This document shows, piece after piece, positions 42,097 to 51,996 of a stretch of DNA of 64,000 bases. Position numbers and translations under genes: made by a program. The notes beneath the pieces were generated by a model that did no database searches, was not told the DNA's origin, and saw only the letters and a list, made by a program, of their open reading frames with translations. The first letter of the stretch is position 1. Each line of letters starts with the position of its first letter. Source of the DNA: Heterohyrax brucei. Its lineage: Eukaryota > Chordata > Mammalia > Hyracoidea > Procaviidae. The stretch is from assembly GCA_028571685.1 (NCBI GenBank), contig CM053152.1:20034001-20098000 (forward strand). Reading direction: 5' to 3'.

Positions 42097-42618
42097 TTAG
42101 TCATCTAGTACTGCCCTAAGAAAAATACCATGAGTGGATGGCTTTAAACAATAAAATTTTATTCTTATACAGTCCGTTAGTCCAAATTCAGGATGTCTGC
42201 TCCAGGGGAAGGCTTTCCTTCTGTTGTCTGCAGAGGAAACTATTGCATCGATCTTTGGTCAGGCAATATCTCGGCACAGGAACCTCAGGTCTGAAGGACA
42301 CGCTATACTCCTGGTGCTGCTTTCTTGATGATGTGAGGTTCCCAACTCTCTGTTTCTGCACTTTGCTTTTCTCTATTGTAGGATAAAAGGTGGTGCAAAC
42401 CACACTCCAGGAAAACTCCTCTTACAGTGGAGCAGGGAGGTGACCTCAGGAAGGAATTTACAGTCCCACCCTAATCCTCTTTAACATACAGCATAAGATA
42501 ATCACAAAATGGAGGGCAATCACACAATAGTGGTAATCATGACCCAGCCAAATTTCTATATGTATTTGGGGGGACACAATTCAATCTATGGCGGGGACAC
42601 AATTCAGTTCATGATACA
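42097..42618 (-). mobile_element. MaLR (MLT1-like) LTR, minus, second of a tandem pair
   Basis: Starts gttagtcatctagtactgcc directly after the first. Ends with a doubled terminus: gggacacaattcaatctatgg and, a few bases on, gggacacaattcagttcatga. Confidence 0.78.
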
Positions 42619-42677
42619 ACACAAGGATTTAAGCTAGATAATGAGACTTGTGATCCTCTGAGGTTGGGGATTGGTAT

Positions 42678-44130
42678 CTTTGTTGTTATTGTTAGGTGCA
42701 ACAGAGTTGGTTCCAACTCATAGCAACCTTGTGCACAACAGAATGAAGCACTGCCCAGTCTTGCACTATGTCCACAATCTTTTTTATGCTTAAGCCCATT
42801 GTTGTGGCCACTGTGTCAATTCATCTCATCTAAAGTCTTCCTCTTTTTTGCTGACCCTCCACTCTACCAAGCATGACGGCCTTCCCCAGGGACTGAGCTC
42901 TCCTGACAACATGTCTAAAGTGTGTAAGACACAGTCTCACCATCTTTGCTTTCAAGGGGCACTCACGTTGTACTTCTTCCAGAACAGATCTGTCTGTTCT
43001 TTTGATAGTCCATGGTACATTCAACATTCTTCTTTAACACCACATTTCAAAGCATCAATTCTTCTTCTCTCTTCTTTGTCCATTGTGCAGCTTTAGCATG
43101 CATGTGAAGCAACTGAAAATACCATGGTTTGGGTCAGGCACACCTTAGACTTCAAGGTGACATCTTTACTTTTCAATACTTTGCATAGATTCTTTGCAGC
43201 AGATTTTCCCAATACAATGCATCTTTTGATTTCTTGACTGCTGCTTTCACGGGCGTTAACTGTAGACCCAAGCAAAATTAAATCCTTGACAAACTCAATC
43301 CATTCTTCATTTATGACAATGTTGCACTGGTGCAGTTAGGAAATTTTTTGTTTTCTTTATGTTGAGATGCAATCTGTACTGAAAATTGTGTAGTCTTTGA
43401 TCTTCATCAGTAAGTGTTTCAAGTCTTCTTCACTTCTAGCAAGTAAGGTGGTGTCATCCATGTAATGCAGGTTGCTAAAGAATCATCCTCTGATACTGAT
43501 ACCTCATTCTTCTTCCTAGAATCCAGCTTCTTGGATTACTTGCTTGGTATACAGATTGAAAAGGTATGGTGAAAAAGTACAACCTTCCTGCACAACTTTC
43601 CTGACTTTAAACCACACAGTGTCCCCTTGTTCTGTTTGCACGACTGCCTCTTGATCCATATACAGATTTCTTAAGAGCACAGTTAAATGTTCCAGAGTTC
43701 CCATTTTATGCAGTGTTAGCCATAATTTGTTATGATCCACACAGATGAATGCCTTTGTGTGGTTAAGGAAACACAGGCTAATATCTTTCTGGCATTCTCC
43801 ACTTTCAGCCAAGACCCTTTTGACATCAGCAATGATATCCCTGGTTGTATGTCCTCTTCTGAATTCATCTTGAACTTCTGGCATTTTCTTGTCACTGTGC
43901 TACTGCTTTTGAATGATCTTTAGCAAAATTTTACTTGTGTGTGATATTAATGAATTTGTTAGATAATTTCCTCATTTGGTTGAATCACCTTTCTTTGTAA
44001 TGGGCATAAATATGAATCTCTTCAAGTTGGCCAGGTATCTGTCCTCCAAATTTCTTGACATAGATAAGTGAGCACTTCCAGGGCTGCATCCGTATCTTTA
44101 GTATACCTTACTCGTTACTCTGAATGGATA
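42678..44130 (-). mobile_element. RTE/BovB-type LINE, minus, 3' half
   Basis: Begins with the antisense 3' end (tgttgttattgttaggtgc, then caacagagttgg). C-terminal pieces are at 42830-43025. An RT segment at 43884-43516 stays open for 122 codons (EFRRGHTTRDIIADVKRVLA, KAFICVDHNKLWLTL). It becomes unrecognisable beyond about 44130. The overall arrangement equals copy 2 in the opposite orientation. Confidence 0.83.
43516..43884 (-). pseudogene. RTE RT relic, 122 open codons
   Basis: Reverse transcriptase fingers/palm portion. The codons after VWFKVRKVVQEGCTFSPYLF give the conserved RQGC-like segment. The FADD/YADD region lies downstream (near 43450) in another frame. Isolated open piece of a dead element. 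Confidence 0.78.
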
Positions 44131-44539
44131 ACCCTTTGAGGTCCCAGCTTAATGAAGATGGTCTCCCTTAGGTCTTCCTTCTTAGATGGGCCATGACTAA
44201 GGTACTGGGTTTAGCAAATGAAGTCAGGGCTAACAGCTGCTTCCTATTCACTTTCTGTTTCAGATTCTAGTTTCACTTCAGTTTTGACATGTCAGCATAC
44301 CTTCATTTGTTTTTGGTTTTCAAAACTGTAACTAGTTGGTAACTCAGCATATTCAGTTTATGTAAAATGAAGAACTGGTCATGGCAGCCAGACTGCTGAA
44401 ATCACAAATAATTCTAATGTTATTCATCTTAATCTTAACAATTGCATTGTGTCAACCATCTCATTTATAATGCATGAAAAGATGCTACTTTTGGAAAATA
44501 TGCTTCCCTGGCTTGTCTTACTAGCTAAGCTTTTGAAAG
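44131..44539. other. No feature recognised
   Basis: Unassigned non-coding sequence; no ORF and no repeat named. Confidence 0.4.
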
Positions 44540-45000
44540 CTGTCTTAGTCATCTAGTGCTGCTATAACATAAATATTATAATCAGACGGCTTTAAAAAGA
44601 GAAATTTAGCTGTGACAGTCCGGTAAGCCACAAGTCCAAGTTCAAGGCATCAGCTCCAAGGGGATATCTTTCTCTTTTGGTTCTTGAGGAAGGTCCCTAT
44701 CATCAGTCTTACTTTGGATTGGGAGATTCTGAGGCACAGAGACTTTGGTCCAAAGGATGTGCTCTGCTCCTGTCGTTGCTTTACTGAAAATATGAGGTCC
44801 CAAGAAATTGCCTCAAGTCACAATACAATTTTACACATTGAGTCCTGCCCCACCAACACAACTGCCACCCATCCACCCTCATTAACATCATAGAAGCAGG
44901 ACTTGAAACATATATGAACATCACACATCATACCAGGAATCATGCCCTGGCCAAATTGCTACACATGTTTTTTGCAGCTACACAATTCAATTCATGACAA
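44540..45000 (-). mobile_element. MaLR (MLT1-like) LTR, minus
   Basis: Starts gctgtcttagtcatctagtgctgc and ends ctacacaattcaattcatgaca. It directly borders the mariner-like element at 45006. Confidence 0.78.
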
Positions 45001-45005
45001 GAACA

Positions 45006-45956
45006 TATAAAGGGTCTTCTAATAAGGATGTCATAACTTTGAAAGTGTATAAAATAAATTGTGTAAATGATACAGTATTCGTTGCTTTTTTAATTTTGAA
45101 GTACATTTGATGGTATTACTTGTGGAAAAGAACTTTGGGTAAAGGCTGCTGTGGCACCTTCCAACCCGATATCTTTCACCATTAACAGTCACAGCTTCTC
45201 CTTATTCATCCTGGAAAAAATAAGGCCCAGTGATTCCATCAGACCCAAATCTACACCAAACGGTAACTTTTTGCAATGATGTGGATGTTCTTGATTCTCG
45301 AATGGATTCTCATCACCCCAAATATGACACGTTTGTTTGTTAACAAAACCATTCATCCAAAAATGGGCCTCGTCAGTGAAGACAATTTTTTGGCCAATAG
45401 CATTATCAACTTCCAGTTGCTCCAGAACCGATTCACCAAATATGTGGCACAACCCGTGGTCATTGGACTTCAGTTCTTGAATTAAAACAATTTTGTAAGG
45501 GTAAAGCTTCAAGCCCAGATGCAAAATCCACCAAATTGTGGTCAATGAAAGTCCCAGTTCTTGTGCTCGGTGAGAAATTGATTGGCGTGGATTCTTGCAC
45601 ACACTCTGATGTTTCATTGGAATGTGTGGTTTGTTGGTGCAAAAGAATTGTCTGATTGACAACATACCTGGTTGTCTCAAATTTTTTGATTAAACGTCAA
45701 ATTGTTCTCCTGGTGGAAAATTACACACATCATAAATTTCATGTAATACACTGTAAACATTTGGTGAATGAAACACCCATTTTGATAATAAAATTTAATG
45801 ATTTCTACACATGGTGGAATCATGTAATTTTTCATAGCTATTTGTCAAAACTAATACAAAAGAAGTAATAGATATGACCACTATAGTTCCATAAATGTGA
45901 CCTCTGTGAGCTCCCCCAAATAGGACATTGTTATTGAAAGACCTGTACTCTTTATA
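45006..45956 (-). mobile_element. Mariner-like DNA transposon, internally deleted
   Basis: Imperfect terminal inverted repeats: ggtcttctaataaggatgtc near 45013-45032, and on the other strand ggtctttcaataacaatgtc (complement near 45924-45943), bordered by tataaag/ctttata with TA at the outer edges. About 950 bp, shorter than a complete mariner of around 1.3 kb. It encodes a broken transposase on the minus strand. Confidence 0.75.
45130..45720 (-). pseudogene. Mariner-like transposase relic
   Basis: Minus strand, open from 45680 to 45189 (163 codons). Helix-turn-helix-like N-terminal region (ISHRAQELGLSLTTIWWILH) and a catalytic-type motif IVFTDEAHFWMNGFVNKQ followed by HIWGDENP. Just after it the frame shifts and the sequence EAVTVNGERYR is joined to what looks like the DGAT motif area with loss of the intervening part, so the last catalytic Asp is doubtful. 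The mariner group cannot be fixed by eye; the DEAHF..NG.VNKQ wording recalls mariner-type transposases of arthropods. Confidence 0.72.
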
Positions 45957-46085
45957 TAAGGAGAAAAACATAACAGAAGGAGAATCAGAGAACCTGAGAT
46001 ATCAGTGATACACACAAGGATAAGAACAGGCAACTGGTAAAGAAGTTAGTAGTAACTCTAGAGCTGGAGAATGGTGAATTTTGGC

Positions 46086-46490
46086 TGTTGTTGTCAGATG
46101 CATTCAAATGGACTTCAGCTCTTAGTGATCTTACAAATAAGAAAATGAAATAATGTCTGCGCCACCTTCATAGCCTTTACTCTGTCTGAGCCCATTTTTG
46201 CAGCCATGGTATCAATTCATCTTATTGAGTGTCTGCTTTACCAAGCATGATATCCTTCTCCCAGCACTGGTCCCTTCTGATAACACGTTCAACATAAGTA
46301 AGATGAAATCTTACCATCATCACTTTTAAAGAGTATACTAGCAGTATCTCCTCCAAGACAGATTTATTTATTCTTCTGAAAATCTATGGTATATTTTATG
46401 TTCCTTGCCAACACTGCAATTCATATGCATCAATTATTCTTCAGCCTTTCTTTCCATTTTGCAGATTTTATATGTACATGAGCACTGATG
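46086..46490 (-). mobile_element. RTE-type LINE 3' fragment (minus), diverged
   Basis: Starts ggctgttgttgtcagatgc and continues with ccatggtatcaattcatctt, then aagcatgatatccttctccc, as in the 42690-42900 copy. Highly diverged. Confidence 0.7.
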
Positions 46491-46712
46491 TAATTAAAAA
46501 TAAATACAAAAATGGTGGGTCAATACTATATTTTAATCAACTGTACATGGCTTATATTTTTAAATTAATTTGAGTACTATCCTGCCTCTAAAACATGAAT
46601 GAATGTAATTAGATTGTGAATGAGTACCATTAACACACTTGCATATTTAACAACTGGCAGAATCTCTGGAAGAAATGATTACTTCTCTGTCAAGCTTTTT
46701 CTATTAACACTG
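46491..46712. other. AT-rich spacer, no feature
   Basis: No ORF or repeat recognised. Confidence 0.4.
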
Positions 46713-47125
46713 TTGTATTGTTGTTAGCTGCTACTGAGTCAATTCTAATTCAGATCGACCCTATGCACAACAGAACAAAACACTGGTCTTATGCCATGTC
46801 TGTAATTATTTTTATGCTTAAGCCCATCATTGCAGCCACTGTGTCAATCCACTTCATTGAGGGCCTTCCTCTTTTTCACTGATCCTCCACTCTTCCAAGA
46901 ATGATGTCTTTCTCAAGGGACTGATCCTTCCTGACAACATGTCCAAAGTATGTGAGACAGGCTAACTATCTTTGCCTCCAAGGAGCACTCTGGTTGGTTA
47001 TACTTCTTCCAGAACAGATCTGTTTGTTCTTTTGGCAATCCAGGGTACCTTCAACATTCTTCTCCAACACCACAATTCAAAGACATCAATTCTTCTTCTA
47101 TCTTCCTCCATTAACAGTATTAAAT
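46713..47125 (-). mobile_element. RTE-type LINE 3' fragment (minus)
   Basis: Starts tattgttgttagctgctactg and includes caacatgtccaaagtatgtg, then ccagaacagatctgtttgttc. Corresponds to 42685-43080; only the last 400 bp of the element. Confidence 0.75.
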
Positions 47126-47309
47126 CTTTATTCTCTATGCAATTTGCAGGTGCATGTAACTTAGGCCTCTGGCCTCTTTCAGTTTAATTTGCAAAGTCTT
47201 CTGGGAGTCTCTTTCCCTTCTTGTTACATTAGCTTAGAATAATGCTGGGAAAAACAGTTGTGAATATCATAAATCTCTACTCAGAAGTTAAAAAAAAATA
47301 ACAGGTAAG
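47126..47309. other. No feature recognised
   Basis: Short spacer before the long plus-strand L1, with an A-rich stretch at 47290-47300. Confidence 0.4.
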
Positions 47310-47989
47310 CTGGGTCAGAATGGTGGTATAACCACACATCCTTGCTGATCCCTGTAACAACCAAGAACTGTAAAATCAATGAAATGGACTAAATTGAGCA
47401 TCCTAGGAAGCTTGAGCACCAGGTAGAAAACTGACAGCACAGACTGGGTGGCAGGAAGAAGAGCAACACTAGAAAATATCTAGACCAGTAAGCAAAATAG
47501 GAGCAAATTAAACAAGGCAACACTATGTTGGACATAGGAATGCTGTTGCCCTGAGTAAAACAACATGGATAAAGATATTGCATGCTGGCTGGAGGTGATC
47601 TGGGCATAACAGCACTTCCCCAGGCCAAGCAAAGCCATAGCATGGGTCTGAGTGATGCAACACAGGCTGGGGCAGCCTTGGGCCTGTCAAAGATGAGCCC
47701 CAGGTTAGGCAATGCTGCTTGGGACTGAGGGTCTCCATGCAGACAGAGGAGAGTAGGATCCTGCAGCTGAAGAGGCTTAGGACTCTGTGGACTGGGGCAC
47801 CAGCACAAGGGAACACACTCAGCCTAGATTAGTGAGGGACTAGGTGGACAAGCAATCTTCAGGCAGGACCAAGGTCAGCTGAACTGATCAACCACAGTGT
47901 TGGACAGTAAAGTTTCAGGGCAGTAGTTCCCCAGACCACATGGACAAACACCGGCCCAAGACCAGAAAAACCGTGCTGGACAAATCATC

Positions 47990-48786
47990 CAAATAATTGA
48001 GGCTCCAACACTTTAAGCAAACAAGTAAACTGCAATGAATTTCTGATGATGTGAAGACAACAATCAGTTTCTAAACATTTAAAGAAGCAGACTACAAAAC
48101 AAGTAATCAAAAGATTTCCCAGATGAAGAAGACTTCCTGCAATTATTAGAGGTAGAATACAAAAGAATGATGTACAGGGCAATGCGAGATATCAGGAGAG
48201 AGATCAGCCAAAATGCAGCACTGAAAAATTAAACAAGCTGCAGGAAGTGCTTGAGCAGCAATGATCTAAAGTTCAACAGATTAACAATAAAATTATAGAA
48301 CTAGGTAACTCAATAGAAAGTCAAAGGAACCAGATTGAGGAAATGGAATGCAGACTTAGTGAGACTGGTATCACAAAAGATGAGAAGATTTCCATTCAAG
48401 ATCCTCCTTGAACCCCACACAAGGTAGATCCCGAAAGAAAAACAGCAAGCCATGTTATAATCAAACTAAAGACAAGGAGAAACATTTAAAGGCAGCTATG
48501 ATTAACCAAAATAGTAACCTACAAAGAAAAACTTTTAAGAATGGAGCTCAGATTGCTCAGAGGAAAGCATGCTGATGAGAAGACAATGGGATGACACATA
48601 CAAAGTCCTGAAGGGGGGTGGACAAAAACCTGCCAACCAAGAATTACATACCCCACAAACTTTTCTCTCAAATATGACAGTGAAATTAAAACACACACAG
48701 GTAAACAGAAATTAAGAGAATTTGCAAAAATCAGACCAAAACTACAAGAAACATTTAAGGAAGTTCTTCAATTAGAAAATCAATGA
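47990..48786 (+). pseudogene. L1 ORF1 relic
   Basis: Coiled-coil region (about 48180-48380, rich in Glu/Gln/Lys), RRM-like part near 48420-48600 and the C-terminal domain, ending at TGA 48784-48786 after QLENQ. Multiple stops, none of it open for more than a short run. Confidence 0.7.
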
Positions 48787-49264
48787 CATCAGATATACAC
48801 TCAAAGACTGAGCAGTCGACAGAGTATCCAGATACCATCAGCACAGGAAATCCACAAAAGTCAGTCAAACACAAATCAATAAAAATAGAAAACCAGAGAT
48901 CTCCAGATTCAAATGATGACATCGTACAAAAAAGAGAGACAAATTAATGTATTCATTGATCTTTCAGATGGGGTTGAAATTAAGGCTATACAAAGACACT
49001 AAAGACTGTCTTAAATATAGATTAAGAGAGGGGACTGTGAGGGTAACTGCAAAGGAAATCTACAATCACATCAAAACAAACAAAATAAAAAACAAAACAT
49101 GAAGTCTCAGCAATTACTGAAAACAATCACTGAAAGACACAAAAAGAATAAAGGACTTAGCACAGGAAACTAAATGGAACAGAGGAATTGTCCATGACAC
49201 ACAAAAAAAGACATCAAAATGGCAGTACTACACCAACTTTGTTTGGAAAGGGAAGAAACTCAGT

Positions 49265-49795
49265 TCTTAGGCTGGGTTTTCTAGGGAAGCAAAACCAGTA
49301 AAACGTGTAGGTACAAGGAAAGATTTATAGTATAGATAGATAGATATAGGTATAGGAAACAGCTCATGCAATCACAGAAGCCGAATATCCCAAGTCCTGG
49401 CACAAGGCTCACATGGCAACAGAAGCTGATGAACTCAAAGTCAGCAGGTCAGAGACCAGAGTTATAGATAACTGGTTGTGTAAGTCAGTGGATCCCAAAC
49501 TGGTGGCGAGATAGAGCAGCAGAGGCTGGAGAACCCAAGATCGGCAGGTCAGGGAGCAGGGCTTTCAAGCGCTGACTGTAAGGATTGATGAATCCAACAG
49601 CTGCTAGTTCAAGTCCAGGAACCAGGCATTGGAAGAAGAGAGCAGGAGCTCCTGGCTACATGAGCACACCAGCAGTAGTAGTGGAAGGTCGAGAGATGAG
49701 AGTTGAGGGGTGGGAAGCCATATAGACCCTGCCCTTCCACTTAATACAGCAGCCAAATATGGAGTAGCCAAGTTGACATAACCCTGACCACCACA
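49265..49795 (-). mobile_element. LTR-like insertion (MaLR-type?), minus, 6-bp TSD
   Basis: On the minus strand it starts tggtggtcagggttatgtca and ends aaaacccagcctaagaa. actcag occurs at 49259-49264 and again at 49796-49801. The text aaaccagtaaaacgtg and tagatagatagata near 49300-49345 fits the end of a MaLR-like LTR (ctggttttgcttccctagaaaaccc). Family name uncertain. Confidence 0.5.
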
Positions 49796-51034
49796 CTCAG
49801 GATAAGTAAAGTATGACTAAGGAACAGGAGCACAGTTGGAGGCCTCATACTATTCAACCTTAGAACCTATTACACTTCCACAGTAGTCAAAACAGCTTGG
49901 TACTGGTGCAAAAACAGACATATAGACCAACAGAACAGAACTGAGATCCCAGAAAAATCACCATCCTCTTATGAACAGTTGATATTCTACAAAGCCCAAA
50001 CTGGCTTAAAAACAGTGTCTTTAACAAATGGTGTTAGCAAAATTGGATAGCCATCTACAAAAAACATGAAACAAGACCCATATCTCACACCTTCCACAAA
50101 AACTAGCTCAAAGTGAACAACAACCTAAACATCAAACCTAAAATGATAAAGATCATGCAAGAAAAAAGTAAGATCAACAATGGGCATTCTAATACATGGC
50201 TTAGAAAGGCTACAAAATCTTACTAACAGTACACGAATAACAGAAGAGAAAATAGGTAAATTGGAACTGCTAACAATCAAACGCTTATGCTCATCCAAAG
50301 ACTTTATCAAGAGAGTTAAAAGACTACTTACGGAATGGGAAAAAATATTTGGCAACTACATGTTGAATCAACATCTGCTTTCCATAATCTACAAGGTACT
50401 AAAAAATGTCAACAAGACAAAAGTAAATAACTTAGTTAAGTAATGAGCAAAGGAGATAGACAGACACTTCACCGAAGAAGACATCTAGACAGCCAAAAGA
50501 CAAATGAGGAAAGGCACATGATCAATAGCTACTAGAGAAATGTAAATCAAACCTACACTGACGTGTCATCTCACACCAACAAGGTTGGCAATAATTAAAA
50601 AAAACACAAAATAAATGCTAGCAAGGCTGTGGAGAGATGGGAAATCTCCTACACTGCTCATGGGAATGCACAATGGTTCAATCTCTTTGGAAAGCAATTT
50701 GGTGCTTCCTTAAAAAGCTAGAAATAGCAATGCCATATGACCCAGCAATCCCACTACTCAGAATATATCCTACAGAAATAGAGGCAATCACATGAACAGA
50801 TACATATACATAAATGTTTATTGAAACACTGTCCACAATAGCAAAAAGATGGAATCAACCTAGATGCCCATCAACAGATGAATGAATAAACAAACTATAG
50901 TCCATATACTCAATGGAATACTACACAGTGCTAAAGAACAATGATGATTTCAGGAAGCATCTCATAATCCAGTTTCAACTAGAAGACATTATGCTGAGTG
51001 AAATCATTCAGCTACAAGAGGAGAAGTATTATAT

Positions 51035-51058
51035 GCCAAAGCCAAGTGCCGTCAGACT
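51035..51058 (-). mobile_element. Possible SINE-tail fragment in nested L1
   Basis: The run gccaaagccaagtgccgtca is the antisense of the ggcacttggctttggc tail and is not in the other L1 copies at this place. No duplicated flank can be shown. Confidence 0.45.
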
Positions 51059-51996
51059 TAAAAATAGACTTACATACAAAAGAAAAGACTCTTTGATGGG
51101 TGCTAAGGTGAGGAGGGAGGAGAGGGTTAGGTGAAAGCAGTGACAGGAAGCAGTAGAGAGCAGATCAACATAACTGGACTATATCATAAACTGAAAGGTT
51201 TTCTAAACTCAACCCAGTATTTCAAAGGATAGAGTAGCAGTGACAGGATCTCAGAACCATGTTTTCAGGGGATAGTGAGGCCAATTGTCATAATTAGTCT
51301 TTTGCTAAGAGAGTCTTCTGCACCCCATGTTGGTGAGTAGCGTCTGTGGTCTTAAAAACTTACAAGCTGCCATCTGAGGTACACTAAATGGTCCCAACTC
51401 ACCTGGAACAGGTGATTACAAAGAACAACAAAGATACAAGGGAAAAAGAGCCCAGGAGACAGAAAGACCCATGTGAACAGGAGGCTGTGTCAACGTGAGA
51501 CTAGAAGAACCAGATGGTGCCTGGCCACCACCAAAGGCAGACATGACGGAGGACGTACTGTAGAGTCCCTGAAGCAACACGAGAAAAACGGGTGTGCAGC
51601 TTAAGAACTCTACTTAAAGACCAGAATTGATGGTCTGACAGCCTGCAGTGTCCCCTGGGAACATGGGCCCTAGATGTGCTGCTGGCCCTGACCTGAAACC
51701 AGTACTGAGGTCAACTCTTCATACAACAATGGATTGGACTCAGGCACAAAGTGTGATCATATGATGTATGTACTTTATGTCTTTATACATTTATAGGAGG
51801 CTGTCATACTGGTTTCTTTCTAGATGGGAGAGAAGCGGGTGAAGAGAAGGGTACAGGTGCTCATTAAGAGGATACTGGAAATATAGAGTGAAAAGAAGGA
51901 ATATGCTGTCACTTGGTGAGGAGAGCAGATGGAGCGGCAGATAGGTGAACATGCAAAGTTGATTTGGATTATATACTTTCACTCAGTCACAATAGA

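Larger units (their letters stand above)
49231..51996 (+). mobile_element. Nested 5'-truncated L1 (plus), 15-bp TSD
   Basis: Bounded by aaaatggcagtacta at 49216-49230 and 51997-52011, exactly identical. Starts in ORF2 (FVWKGKKL-like, near 49235), contains the ORF2 C-terminus (49800-51030), a 3' UTR to about 51990, and an LTR inserted at 49265-49795. The insertion hit the ORF2 start codon region of the host L1. Confidence 0.88.

Noticed and set aside
47389-47816. 97-139-codon minus ORFs
   Set aside because: Antisense of the 5' UTR of the plus-strand L1; no motif or conservation evidence.
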